From Pseudocercospora fijiensis CIRAD86 (Eukaryota > Ascomycota > Dothideomycetes > Mycosphaerellales > Mycosphaerellaceae), in assembly GCF_000340215.1 (NCBI RefSeq), contig NW_006921536.1:4593222-4657221 (forward strand): a stretch of DNA of 64,000 nt. Direction: 5' to 3'. Positions 44,950-58,189 of the stretch are shown in pieces. The translations under genes were made by a program, and so were the position numbers. The notes beneath the pieces were generated by a model. It was not told the DNA's origin. It did no database searches and saw nothing but the letters and a program-made list of their open reading frames with translations. Within the stretch, counting starts at the first letter, position 1, and each line of letters starts with the position of its first letter.

Positions 44950-47900
44950 AATAATACATTATTAGTGTCACCCCCTATTATAATAGCCGGCTTATTACGA
45001 AACAACAACCGTGCTGCCGCTAGTAGCGCTAGCAACGACAATACTAGTAGCATAGTGCCTACTAAAGTGCCTACTAGAGCACCTACTAAAGTGCCTCCTA
45101 CTAAAGAGCCTACTATAGGACCTACTAAAGAAGAACCTGCAGTTCTAGGTAACGACCTAGAATTGCCTATCGACGACATTCTTAACAATATTGTTAACCG
45201 TCGATATAGCTAGCTAGCCTTTAGTCCCTAACTAGTAGCGAGACTTTAGGAAGCTACCTAAAACAGGCTTACTGCCTTACGTTAAGAACAATAGCTAAAA
45301 GATAATCTCCTCGAGATTCGCCGTCTATAGGAAGCCCTAACAACTACTACTAAGCCGATAGTAGGGCCTTCCTTACTACCCGTCCCTGTCTAAAAGAAGG
45401 ATACTAAGCTTAAGGACTGTACCGTATTTAACGGCTCTAGTCGCAAACAATACAATAATTATATACGCGATTGTAAGCTCAACTAACGAAATGCGCCGAG
45501 GGCTCTTCTAGATGACTACTTACTAGTCGTCTATGCTATGTAATACATTAATAGAGACCCAAAACGCACCTAGGATAACCATTTCGACTCCCTTACTAAT
45601 TAGACCGCTGTTTAGTGGCAGACCTATAAGACTATTATGCTAGACACCCTTAGAAACCCTATACTAAGGCAATAACATGCTTAGGACTAGTACCTTCGAG
45701 CTAAACAAAAGACTGATTAATCGGCTCGTTTATTTAAGGCCTATTTAAAGACCCTCGAGGACGATCTCCCGGCTAAGACTAATTCTATATAGATCTCTAA
45801 GATACGCCTAAAACTTAGGTAGGAGCTTATCCTTAAATTGGACCGCCGTCGTGTGTTCGAATAGGCTAATCTAACGCGCATTCAATTCATAGTCGAAGTA
45901 GAAACAGCCGAACGGGCTGTTTAGCTCTAATAACGACTAGAATCGAGGATCCGACTAGCTAGTACTAACCGCGGCAATCGTAGTAGCCGCGGAGGAAACT
46001 AAGGTTCCTACTATAACAACAATGCTGACAATAGGAACAGTAACGACCGTAGAAGAGGCCGTAGCCGACGGCTATATAGAGGAGGCCGCGACAGGGGCCG
46101 TAGAAGGGGCTCGTATCCCTATAATACTAACCGCTCTGCTAACAATAATAACAGCTACGGCAGTCTACTAACCGGGTTGAAGTGCTTCAACTATAACAGT
46201 ACTAGCTATCTACTAGGCTAATGCGACAAACCTAAGGATTAGGCCCGAATCGACCGTACTACCGCTAAGTACCGTAAGCACCTTTTAGCCGCTAATGCTA
46301 CCCCTATCGGTCCTTCGAAAAAAGAGTAAGCGCCGCACTAACTGTTAGCCTTGTACGGCGTAAGACTATCGACATTGTACTAGCTATTATACGTACCTGT
46401 CTCGTATCGGACTCGTATAGCAACAATTATAGAACTAAGGTTACGCTAGACCTAGGAAATTCAGTTAGTGCCCTTATTAGCTATCGCCTAGCTAAGCAAT
46501 TAGACCTTCGACAACTGCCTAGGACTAACCTGCTAACCCTTGCTTGGTTTAATAACGCTCGGCACTTAACCTACGGAGCCTACTATGTCTATATAGCTCT
46601 AAAGGACGACCTCGGAAATAAACGCCTACTAAACTTCACTACCTACGCGGTAGATATAGACAGCCTCCTATCCGACATTGTTATTAGCAACCCTGTTCTT
46701 AAGTACTATACTGTAGTTATAGACTTAGGCAGTTAACAATAGCGATTTAGAATCGCTAGGAAAGAGGACATTAAATACATCGATATTAGCGAGTGTCCTA
46801 ATAATATTAGGGTCCTGTTTATTAGCAACCTAACTCCCGCCTTAGCTAATCCAACTGCCGACCTGCTCGGTAGTAATAACGATAAACTAGTGCCCCCTAA
46901 TAGCATAGATCCTAAACAGCTTAAGCGTATACTAGAACCTATTCGAGAGACCTACATTAATGTGTTCAAACACCACTTAGCATCGATATTGCCTATATTT
47001 AAAGAGACGGATTATAAGATTAATATTATAGAGGGTAAAGAGGTCCCTTTTAGACCCCTCTACAACCTTAGTAAACGAGAGCTCGCTATATTACGTAAGT
47101 ACCTAGAGGAAAACCTAGCTAACGGTCGCATTCGGTATAGTAACAGCCCTGCTAGTGCACTAATCCTGTTTGTTCTAAAGAAGGATAGTAGCCTACGGTT
47201 ATGCGTCGATTACCGTAGACTTAATGCTATTACTATTAAAGACCGCTATCTACTTCCGCTTATTAATAAGACCCTCGATCGCCTTTCTAGCGCTTACTAC
47301 TACACTATACTAGACATTAAGGATGCGTACTATCGTATCCGCATTCGTAAGGGCGACGAATAGAAAACAGCCTTCCGTACTCGCTATAGCTATTTCGAAT
47401 ACTTAGTTATACTATTCGGCTTAGCTAATGCCCCTACAATATTCTAGTCCTACATTAATCGGGCCCTTTTAGGTCTATTAGACTATCTCTGTATAGTCTA
47501 CCTAGATAACATTCTAGTTTATATACATTTACCTAATATTATAGAACACTAGGCCGTAGTGCGCAAGGTCCTCGACCGTCTACGAGCCTATAGACTATAT
47601 TGCAAACCTTCTAAATACACCTTTGCTTCTAAGGAGGTGTTATTCCTTAGCTTTCTCATTTCAACCGAGGGTGTTAAGGCTAATCCTAATCGAATTAAGA
47701 CTATTACTGAATGGCTAATACCTACTAGCATTAAAGAGCTTTAATTATTCCTAGGTTTTACTAACTTCTACCGTCGATTTATCGAAGGTTACTCGCGGCA
47801 CGTAATGCTACTAACGGAACTCACTAAAACCAAGGCCAATCCATTTAGAGAGTTCAAATAGACTAATAGGGCACAAGCCGCTTTTAACGGTCTAAAGTAG

Positions 47901-50235
47901 CGCTTTACTAAAGTCCCCTTATTACACTATTTCGTACTAAACAAGCAGATCCGAATTGAGACTAACGCTTTATAGTTCGCTATATCGGCTATTATGTCCT
48001 AGCAATTAGATAATAACTATTACTAGCACCCGATTGCCTTCTTCTCGAGGAAGATAATCGATACTAAGCGTCGCTACGAGACCTACGAGCAAGAGCTCTT
48101 AGCTATTGTCGAGGCCTTCAAGCATTAGAGGCATTACCTCGATAGGGCCTAATATACGATACAGGTCTATATAGACTATAACAACCTCCGTAGCATTACT
48201 AAGGTTACTAGAGTTATAGGTCGACAGGCTAGATAGGCCGTCTACCTCGCTAGGTTTAATTTTAATATATTATATCGGCTAGGCGTAAGCAACCCTACTA
48301 ATAGCCTATCGAGGCGACCTAATTACGACAGCGGGACTTAGTAATCTATTAATTTATTGTTTCCAACCCTGTAGCATAAGATTGCTATAGCCTGTATTAT
48401 TAATAAGCACGCGTAGGATAAGCGGCTTACCGGACTCCGCGACGGCTTGAAGTATATTAATGCTCTTACTATATTAACAGTGCGTGTTAAGGCAAGGGCT
48501 AAGGACATAGATAGGAGAAGTTATAATAACTCCCTAGTCGACATCGCAATATATAGTAACGGCGATAGCACTAATGTAGTTAATCCGGCTACTAGTGCTA
48601 TTAGATGCATATAATACGTACCTCGTTTAATAGCGAGGGTGCTATTAAATGACCTTGCAAATAGGGATAGTTAATCGTTTATAGATAAGCTATTACAGGC
48701 TTAGCAGAGGGACGCCTTTGCTACTAAACGTATAGACAAGCTTGTAAGTAGGCGAAAGACTCGATCTAGTAAGAGTAACAATTAGTCGATCGATAACAAA
48801 GGTTATTTAAAGTTTAAGGGCAGATACTATATCCCCGCTAAATATTCGATCCGATAAGAACTTCTCAAGCGACACTATAATAGTAAGCTTGCCGGTTACT
48901 ATAGCATAGAGAGGTCGCACGAGCTACTATCGCGCATATACTACTAGCTAAATAGTAAGCGGGACATAAAGGACTACGTAAACACGTATGCCGTATATTA
49001 ACGAGTTAAGGCACTAAAGCATTAGCCTTTTGGCGAGTTATCCTTATTGCCAATCCCTTACAAGCTATTTGTAGAGCTTATAATAGATTTTATTATAGGT
49101 CTTCCCCCTACTAAGCGAAGAGGAAGCAAAGACATCTTTAACGCTATCCTAGTCGTTGTAGACCGGTTTACTAAGGGCGCTCGATACATCCCGGCGCGCA
49201 AGGATTGGACTGCTATTAATATAGTAGAGGCGCTATAGACTGACATCTTCTATACCTATTAGGGGACCCCTAAAGGGATAGTCTCTAACCGAGGCTCGAT
49301 ATTTATATCGCACTATTAGAGCGAAATATGCCTATAGCTAAGACTAAAGCATCGGCTATTAACAGCCTTCTATCTATAGACTAACGGTTAAACAGAGAGA
49401 CAGAATGCTACCCTATAGCAGTACCTGCGTAGTTACATTAACGAGAATCCTAAGGATTGGGTCAATCTCCTATAGCCTATAGAATTCGTATATAACAATA
49501 GTATATACTTATTAACTAAGGTTTCACTATATATAGCTATAATAGGTCAAAACGCCGCGTTGCTACAAGATCTATTTAGCTCGCTCGAGGCCGAGCGTAA
49601 GGAAAGGGAAGCGTATTAAGTACCAACACCTAAGACACTAGCGGCTATTAAGAGGGTTCAAAAGATGCGAGAGATTTACGCTAAGATAGCTAACAAACTA
49701 GCGAAGGCCTAGGCCTATTAGAAGGCCTATTACGACAAATACTATACACCGATGACCTTTAAGCAAGGCGACATAGTTATGCTAAGCACTAAGAACCTCC
49801 GCATCCGTAAGCACCTATCCCCTAATAGCAAAATAAGGCCTAAGCTCGCACTAAGATACATTAGTCTATTCCGCATTCGAGAAGTTAAGGGCTCCTCCGT
49901 ATAGGCCTATCAGTTGTGGCTTCCTCCTTATTACACTATCTATAACACCTTCTACATCTCCCTCCTTAAACTATACTACTACCGCGGAGACTCTAATAAA
50001 GGAGCCCCTACTAAACACGAAGACATACTAGCGGATAGTAAAGAGCTGTAGTCTATAGAACGTATTCTAAAGCACCGGACTAGGCAAGGCAAAAAGGAGT
50101 ACCTGTTAAGATAGTAAGGCTATTTACCTAAATAGGACTTATAGGAAGCTAAAGGTTCCTTTAAGGACATAACCGAGTTGTTAGATAAGTATTAGACTAG
50201 CGTAAAGAACAAGAAGAAGGCTAAAAGCTTATAAT
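44950..50235 (+). pseudogene. Decayed gag-pol of element B
   Basis: Gag from about 44950 has a Pro/Thr/Lys-rich start. An Asn/Arg/Gly-rich region precedes a zinc knuckle near 46183 (CFNYNS..GQCDKP; the second Cys is now Tyr, as TGT to TAT). Protease-like LDLGNSVSALIS is near 46450. RT at 46890-47760 has an open piece with [18 protein letters not shown] and, after a TAG, YLDN in place of YLDD near 47500. RNase H follows (about 47900-48320), then integrase (IDFIIGLPPTKRRG near 49080 and TNGQTERQNATL near 49385; both Q here are read where appropriate). The chromodomain is at about 50050-50225. Confidence 0.88.
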
Positions 50236-51475
50236 GTCACTATTAAGGCCTAGGACTAATGCTACCCCCGGGGTGCTATTAGCTAACTAATTAGGAGCAA
50301 GCAATTGTTAGCAATAAAGGACAATAAGACTATACTACTATAGAATCTACCTCTTTACTAGCGCACCTCACTAGCGTACCCTATAAGACCCTTCTCTTAG
50401 CGCCCCCTTTTATTCTTTTATTCTGTCGAAGCCCTAAAGCCTAAGCGATCGACAAGGGCGATACGCGCGCGCGCGTACGAATAACGGTAATAAAGATAAT
50501 AGCGTCGCGCTACGAGCTAGCGAAGGACGGCGCGGCCGGCGCGACTATATTAGTAACAGTGTTGCGGAGTATGTTGCTATTAAGAAAGGACACAGCTATA
50601 TTAGTAACGGTGTTACCGAGTTGTTATTAGTTAAAGAAGGAAATTAAAACAAGGTAAAGTTAGCGCTAAGACGACTAGCGCCGCTATTATTAACATTACT
50701 TGCTATTGTCGCTGCGCCTATAGATACAACCTTACCTATACTACGAGCCTAAGGCACCTTTAATTAAAACTTTGATTAAAACTTTAAGCCGCCTAAAAGG
50801 TTGAGCGACTAGTAGACTAACTGAGGGCAAAACTATAGAGCTAAGCTAGCCGGGGTCGATCTTGCGGACAATAGGTTACTCCTCGATCTATCTAACCCTT
50901 TAAGCGAGGCGAACCTCTACTACTGCACTTACAATAGCCTTTACCTATAGAAACTAGAAGAACTGAGTTTTTTAAAAAGATATAATTAGTTAACACTTAA
51001 AGGCTGCTAAACCTAACCAATTTAGGCTAGCGAAACTACGATAGTAAATAATAGCCCTTATAACAATAAGAACAACCCTCGGAACGGACAAACCCTCGGA
51101 GCGGACATTTCTAGGTCTGTTAGAGTAGACGCAAAGAACTCGTACGACATTACTTAGAACGGAGGCAGTGCTACAATACCTCGTACGTCTACCTATTACA
51201 GTAGGGAAGACGCGCTTATATTATAATTAGTCGAAGGCCTTCAATTCTTATAGATATATATTACTTTATAGTTTATTATATATAGAGATAGCGTAGTTAG
51301 AGTTGTATATTGTGTTGTTTAGAGGTAAAGTTTAATATAGTTATATAATCGGTAGTTGTACGTTCGATTTAGCGCGGACTAAGCGACTTATTAGACCTAC
51401 TAAGTTAGTAGCAATAGAGGTTGAGGCTAGAACAAAGACCGGCTACGAGGGCGCGGCCTTTAGAAGGGAAGCGTA

Positions 51476-51672
51476 TGTTAGGACTAAAGAGGTTATACGT
51501 AATTGGCATGTAACCGGGCTCGAGTAAAGCTAGGGTCTCGATGCCTTAGGCAGGGCTTAGCGCTTAGTAGTAGGCCAACTTGCCTGCCTTCCTCCCTCTC
51601 CTTCTAGCTCCTTATCGAATACTACTCGTATCTACTACTACCCTATCTACCTACTAACATACCCTTCTTATA
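51476..51672 (+). repeat. 3' LTR of element B
   Basis: 197 bp, near-identical to 44511-44707, preceded by a purine-rich stretch (AGAAGGGAAG) that would serve as polypurine tract. Confidence 0.9.
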
Positions 51673-51815
51673 CCTACGTAGCTAATACTAATTAGGGTAG
51701 GAACAATCCTCTCTAGCGGAGTATCTTATTATCGTTACTACCTAAGGGCGGTTGCTAGAGACTAGGAAACTAGAGGGAAGTAGTCCTAGAAGGGCGGGAG
51801 GTTAGGTTCGGCTAG

Positions 51816-51850
51816 CTTCCGAATACTACCTCTAGGGTATTATTCGGAAG
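51816..51850. repeat. Inverted repeat (15-bp arms, one mismatch)
   Basis: CTTCCGAATACTACC (51816-51830) and GGTATTATTCGGAAG (51836-51850) around TCTAG. It belongs to the family of CCC(C)-N-GGG(G) boxes also seen at 33641, 39521, 40981, 44221 and 50256. Confidence 0.7.
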
Positions 51851-52098
51851 TTATTCCTCGTATAGTTCTTTCTAAGGAAAAACAAAAAGAGTAAAGCTAT
51901 AGCAACATTAATCGAAGGCAAAAGAGTAAAACAACCGACAAGGTAAAAGTAAAAGAGGGTAATAACCGAGAGCATTAATATTAGTAGGAACAGGTAGTAA
52001 GGACTAAAGCTATAGGGCGGCACTATATTAATAGCGCGGAGAATAGTTAATAGAGGTAAGGAAAGCAACGTAGTAGAGGTAGGAAAGGATATACGATT

Positions 52099-52705
52099 AT
52101 TTAGTCTCGGGGTCGTCTAGCTATAATTCTAGGCGGTCTTTATCGCTAGACTAGTTAGGTTCCTCGGAGTTAGAGTTAGATAGCTAGAAGTCTAGTTTAC
52201 TATCGGAATTAATATCGGAAATGCTCTATATATAGTTAACCCGTATATAACCCTCCCTTTGTTCTTAAGCTATTCCTAATAGCTTACTAAGACGAATCTA
52301 GGGATAGGTATAGTTCTTAGGCAGAATAGGATCTATAATAGCGGTAGAATCCTCCTTTCGATAGGTATCTAAGGACGGTAGAGGGTCTATAGAGGCACTA
52401 ACCTCCTCCTCGGTCGGCGGAGGGTAGGTAGGTTCGCGTAACTTAACGATCTTCTTTAGATTAGCCCGAGGGTAAGTGTGCTTTAAGGTAGCACTATCTA
52501 GCTCCTAAAGAAGGTATACGGAACCCGAGTAAAGGACCTCCTTTACTCTATAAGGACCCTTCTACTTAAAGGCTAGCTTATAGGAGTAACTATACTCTAG
52601 TTCGGATCGGTATAGAAGGACTATATCGCTAACCTTTAGAGGTTCCTAATTAATAGCATTATAGTTATTAAAATACTGCTTAGCCTCTTCCCGAAGCCGA
52701 CGTTG
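52099..52705 (-). pseudogene. Decayed retrotransposon integrase C-terminal region
   Basis: A minus-strand frame reads YFNNYNAINQEPLKVSDIV (Q from TAG), LLYRSELEYSYSYKL, GPYRVKEVLYSGSVYLLQEL, then TLKHTYPRANLKKIVKLREP and an acidic tail ending near 52099. This is the layout of the pol C-terminus in fungal LTR or related retroelements. Cut at its 5' side by the GATC-rich sequence at 52709. Confidence 0.65.
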
Positions 52706-52708
52706 TCG

Positions 52709-52830
52709 CGTTACGGAAACTTTTTTACCGATCGCGACGATCCTATCGATAGGATCGCTTAGGATCCTTAGGATCCTTAGGATCGCACGTTAAAGATCTT
52801 GTCTAATAGGATCGTCGCGATCTAGAAATT
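52709..52830. repeat. Short GATC-rich element, related to 25958-26831
   Basis: Starts CGTTACGGAAACTTTTTTACC then CGATCGCGACGATCC, matching the end of the 874-bp element. It is followed by three GGATCCTTA-type repeats and ends near GGATCGTCGCGATC. Probably an internally deleted copy. Confidence 0.55.
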
Positions 52831-53000
52831 CTAGCAAATCTGTTCGTAGTAAGAATTTTATTCTTTACCGTCCGACTCGTATATCGAGTCGGGCTCGAGT
52901 CGTCGTATATGCTAGTACTAGTATTTGAATTACATTTTCTATCGGATCTGTACATTATACGATTATTGCTTCTACTAACATTTAACGTTTATACGCATAC
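52831..53000. other. Decayed spacer with a small hairpin
   Basis: CCGACTCG (52872-52879) pairs with CGAGTCGG (52885-52892). Nothing else recognised. Confidence 0.4.
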
Positions 53001-56000
53001 TCGGGTAATTACTAGCATTTGTATACGTCTACTATATACACTAAGTTAGTACCGACTTAGCGACCGACTCGTATAGTATTAATAGATTTCGTTATATTAT
53101 ATAGGGCATCTATTTATTACGGTTAATAAGAATGTATTCTATTCGTCCTCTACGGCTATATTAAAGCGATATACCTCTACCTTCTTTCGTTTGTTTCCTT
53201 TCGACTTCTTCTTCTCTTTTACTATATATCTCCTAATTCTTCGATCCTACGTCTCCTCGTTAAATGCTATCTCCTTAACTTTGCCGCCGTCCGCCTCTAT
53301 ATCCGCCTACTATATCTACTCCCCCTCTTCTAGCTCTAATACATCCCTAACGCGATCACTTACCGCCGCGAATGAAGTCTTGTCTGTTATATAAGACTAG
53401 TCGGAATACCTACTATTCTTATAGTAATTAGCGCGCAATCCTTCCCTATTGCTATTACCGCGGTGTATCTATACCTTTAGTATTTATTGTCTTCGGTTCT
53501 ATTATATTCTATTGTCTTGGTTATACTTGTGCCGTTGCCTCCCCGTACCGAAGCAAACGGATTAGTAGCCCCCGTCGGCTCCTAATCTGTCGCTTAGAAA
53601 CTGCTCTGTAGTATAGGCAGTCTAATATCGTTTTTCTTAGGTAGGGCCTCCGCCTCCGCTAACCTATCTATCGCATTGTCGCCGGCTTTGAGTTGTTTAC
53701 TTAATTGTTGCCCGGTAGACGCTTTAGGACCTGTCGATTATATTAGTAGGTAAGAGAAACACGGCGCTCGTAGACTACTCTTACTATAGCGCTCGATCGA
53801 TCCGCCTTTATCGTCGGAATCTAAAACGACGTCGATTGCTACAAGTATATCGATATCGTTACGTACGCTCTCGAAGTTATTTATTAATAATTTAGGGGTA
53901 TCCTATGCTCTACCTATATACCGTACGTATATCTTCTACGCTTTCGATAACCGAAGGTTACGAGTAGCTTAATCCGTCGCATTCTACGTAGTTATCCGAT
54001 CTAGGAACGGCTAGTATATTAACTTATAATCTAGGGCTAGCTAGATCGCTTTACCTCTAACTTTAGTTAAATGCGACTCTATCGACTATCCGGTTAGTAT
54101 TCTACTGAGTACCGTAGCGGTAGACAATATTATAAAAGGGGTGACTTTATAGTAGTACTGTTTAATATATGTCTTCTAGCCTCGCCGATCCTGCTAGAGT
54201 AGTATACCCGCTAGACATTTGTATATAAGCTTACTAAGGTAGCGCGCAGCATATGTCGACCGTTAGCTATTATCTAGTAACTATACTATTTTAGAGAGGG
54301 TCTTACTAGTTTCTCGTCGTAGCACTCGAAGATTTAGTTATCGAGCATCCTCTTAGTATATACTATCCTTTTTAGAGTGTCGGTTATTGCGATCGGTACT
54401 TAGTTTATTAAGGTTAATCGGATATAGGTATTAATATAGCCTCGCTCCTTTCGTATAGCTTCTCGTAACTATTCTAATATTAGTCTCGATACTATTATAT
54501 CGGGATCTCTACCGACTGCTTAGACTACGTCTCTCGACGGTATATAGCTACCCGGCTATAGCGCTATTATACGTAAAGCTAGTAATCGATCGTAGTTTTT
54601 ACTATATACCTCCTTAATTGTTTCGTCTACCTATACTAGGGTTTAGGTAGTAGGAAACATCGTCTTATATCCTCGGGCCCTAGTTAACGTAATAGCGAAT
54701 AGTTTACGACGCGTCTCGTTATATAAGATTTGCTCCCTTGCTTCGAGTAAGCCCTTCTTTCGATTTAAACGTTCTTTACTAGAAGTCGTTAAGCCTTTGT
54801 CTCGCTTCTTACGTCGTTTTAATAGCTTTGCATCGTCGCTCTAATCTGCCCTATCGTCGCCGTACTTCCGTTTTAGCCTTACCGGATCTTTACTATTCTT
54901 GCCCTTGTGCTAGTTACGTTAGTCCTCTGTTACCGTACTCTAGTATACGTTACCTTTATAAATTTCGATCTAATGCTAGTCGCTATATATAAACGAGTAT
55001 CCTCCCCGTTTTCTTCTCCGAATCTAGTATCCCTATCCGACTCTATCGAGTTAGATAACGACTTAGTTCTATATTTATCTTCTTCGTAGTTGCGACCTAT
55101 CCTAAGTATACTACAACGAGTAGTAGTATTGTTGCGAATCTAACGTAGTATGTATTAGACTGTACGCGTCTTCGTACTTGTTTACCTTACGAAAAGGGGG
55201 GTATTAAATTGCGGTTTCATCGTCTGCTCCTATATAGACTGCCCGAGTCGCTATCTATAATCGCTTATTAGTCCTATCGGATATGCCCCGCTAACGCTAA
55301 AGCATAATCGTAGCCTATAAACTGTTCGCTATTTTCGTACCTTGTCGACGCTAGCCCGATTCGGTCGCGAGTCGGATTCGGGAACTATTAATCTAGCGCT
55401 ATTATTAGTCTAGCGGTAATTATTACAGTCTATGCCGACGGCATATAGCAACACTATCGATATTATACTAAAGCAATCGGCGTATTTAGACTATTTATTC
55501 CTCGCTCGGTCGCTACTACGGTATATATAGATATATATTCTTTATCGGTAAATTAATCGGCGTTAGCTAATCCGCTAGGTCGAACACATACCTTCGAAGC
55601 CGCCTCGCAGTATTACGGGTTAGTTAGAACTATCTCTATCGGCGTGTTTAGCCAATTCGAGGTTAATAATACTATAGAGGCCCTATACTCGATAGATGCA
55701 ATTCTAACTAGATTAGCTAGAGGCATGCAATCTACCCTAGCACGACGACTGCTAGTCGTAGCCGATTTAGCCTTTCCTTAACTATCGCGCTACCCCGAGT
55801 CCGCTATCGCTATAGCGCGATTAGGGTGCTTAAATATAGGCCGAGATTAAATAGATAAAGGAAGAGATCGCGGCGCTTAAGACTACTATACGTAATATAC
55901 TTACTATATATTAGCATATATCTAAGATTAAAGCGTAGTACTTATCGTAGTCGGGGCATCTTGCCTTCCGTTTGATAAATAGATTAGTACCTATTACTAT

Positions 56001-57900
56001 TAGAGTAGGACTTCTATATCGGACTTAGTAAAATTAATTATTTATCTTGCTTTTCTACGTTTACATTTACGCTCGTTCTGCCTCCTTAATTTGCCTATAG
56101 ATTGCAAATCGCAGCTACAGGCCTCTACCTAATATATCGGATAGACTAGCTCTCTACTGTCGCTCGTTATTAATTCAAACGTGTCTATATTAGTCGCTTA
56201 TCTAATATAAGGCGTCGACGCCGGCTTCGAAACCACAATCTACCCGCAGTATCTTAACTAATCGTTCGAGGTCTATATTATCGACTCCTACTAACGCGCG
56301 GCCTCTAACTATAGGCTAGCGATAATCGAGTTTATATAGTCGATATATAGGTTTTACCTTCCCGTTCTGCTCTTATACTATAACTATGCTTTACTATACA
56401 TTATTTAGTACGCGGTACGGCGGCACCGCTCTAGATCCTTCTAGTATCGCTAGTCTAGTATCCGTAGATATAGCAATTTCCGCGCAATCGCTAGTATCGC
56501 CGACTCTACGCGTTGTTACGCGCACCGTTTTTCGTCTCGTCCGTCGGCGATAATTAGAACAAATCTTGTATACTAGGTACCTAAACGCAGTCTGTCCCTC
56601 TACCGTACGGATCTGCTTTACTGCCTTAGGGAACTCTTCTTCGTATTTCTCGTCTATTAATACTAGGTCGCATAGGTAACCTTGCGTCCTTCGGCGTTCC
56701 GGTAATAATAGTAATCGGAACGTACTACTAATCTAACTAGACTCCTAAATTGACCTCTCGACGCTAGCGTAAAATGCGTAGTATATCGACGGCGATAGGC
56801 TAAGGCCGCGGGTAATACCGCCTATTAAATATTAATCGCGAGGTAGTTAAGTACGTAGCATTCTCGAAGGCGGTAGTTGTATATATAGCGTAGTAGAAAG
56901 TCGACGTTAGTTAGTAGTAGAAACTAGAACTACTCTAGTCGCGGGGTTTGCTAATACCGACTCGGGCCCTAATTCGGTATCGAATCGGGTGCTAAGCCTA
57001 CTAGGCAACTTCTATATCCTCTATTACTAACTTCGGTAGCGGGTTCGGCAAATTACGTTATCTATTATCTCGCTTCTTAACCTTACGCCTAGTGTATTAT
57101 ATTGCCGCGGATTCATATACGGTCGTTTATTCGGCCTCCTACTAAGACTACTACTCTAGTGTACGATCTATAGAATATTTCGATCGTTTTATGCCTTTGT
57201 TTGCTACTCGTTGTAGCTAAACACATGCCTTTTTACCGCCGATAGAGTTAGTAGCATCTATAGAAAACATGCTATTTTAATCGTTAGCTCGAACTATCTA
57301 TATACCCTACTCTCGGGTCCTAAGACTAACCGCCTTACTAGCCTATACCTTCGTACTATAGCGGGTCTAGTCTACTCGCTATCGTATAATAATTGTTAGT
57401 TACTATAAGGACATAGATCGGTTAATTTAGCTATATTGCGTAGCTTATAAGCACTCGCGTCTCGCGCCGGCGATCGCAGTCGTAACTCTGCTATAGATAG
57501 GCTTATATTTACATTACTAACTTTCGATTACTTATTACGTAGTACTATGTTTACTGCGACTTGTTAGTCCTGTATCTAGAACCGTCTATCGTATAGGGGT
57601 TTACACTATAACGATTATCTGTAGCCTTATTACTTCGGTCACTAGTTGCGTAACTGAACTATTATATACTTAAGCGCTAGATGCCTCACTTCGTCGATTT
57701 ATTAGCTAGTTAGGCCCGACTCGCTAACCGACCTGGTTACGAGGCAGGCATTTAAGGTCGTTACCTTTCCTTATTACTGCCTTCTTTAATATTTACTATT
57801 AACTCGTACTAATATACCTGTTCTATATATATATACCCCCTTACCCTCCCTATCGTATATATAGTATATTATTTCCTTCGCTAATGCCCTATTCTAACTC
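53000..57900 (-). pseudogene. Unidentified RIP-decayed coding remains, one or two ORFs
   Basis: Minus-strand frames read coherently through TAG/TAA in at least two places. About 56880-56000 gives DLVLIDEKYEEEFPKAVKQI, FRYLVYKICSNYRRRTRRK and VDNIDLERLVKILRVDCGFE. About 54903-54130 gives a Lys/Arg-rich start, then LFAITLTRARGYKTMFPT and ITDTLKRIVYTKRMLDN. The two stretches are in different frames, so there are either two genes or intervening introns or indels. No family recognised. Divergent from the helicase relic at 58190. Confidence 0.4.
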
Positions 57901-57997
57901 GTATATAGGCCGCACTATATAACTTAGCCGTCGTGCTCGACTAGCGTTAAGCTAGTATATATAGACACTCGTTGCATAACGCAACTCTAACGGCTCG

Positions 57998-58059
57998 CGT
58001 TAGGGTCGGCGGGTATAAGTAGCTCTCCGCTCCTATTCTTACTTCCGCCGACCCTAACG
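57998..58059. repeat. Perfect 15-bp inverted repeat between two divergent relics
   Basis: CGTTAGGGTCGGCGG (57998-58012) and CCGCCGACCCTAACG (58045-58059) with a 32-base loop. It sits in the presumed intergenic region between the minus-strand relic and the helicase relic. The single TTAGGG it contains is not a telomere array. Confidence 0.75.
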
Positions 58060-58189
58060 TATAGCGAATTTTACTAACTCTATTAGTTTATCTGCTACTC
58101 TCGGATAGTATACGTCGTTGTCGATCTATAGTCCCTAACCTCTATTATATAAGTATTACTAATTAGTATAACCTGTTATATGCTAATAC

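Larger units (their letters stand above)
44511..51672 (+). mobile_element. Complete Ty3/gypsy element B (7.2 kb), RIP-mutated
   Basis: 197-bp LTRs (44511-44707 and 51476-51672) and a perfect 5-bp target duplication CCTAC (44506-44510 and 51673-51677). Same family as A and C, opposite orientation. Inserted into an unrelated decayed element. Confidence 0.93.

Noticed and set aside
53000..57900. Starship-type tyrosine recombinase (DUF3435) captain
   Set aside because: I could not find the expected catalytic pattern in the readable minus-strand stretches; left as unidentified.
57998..58059. TTAGGG/CCCTAA in the inverted repeat as telomeric sequence
   Set aside because: Only one copy per arm, no tandem TTAGGG array.
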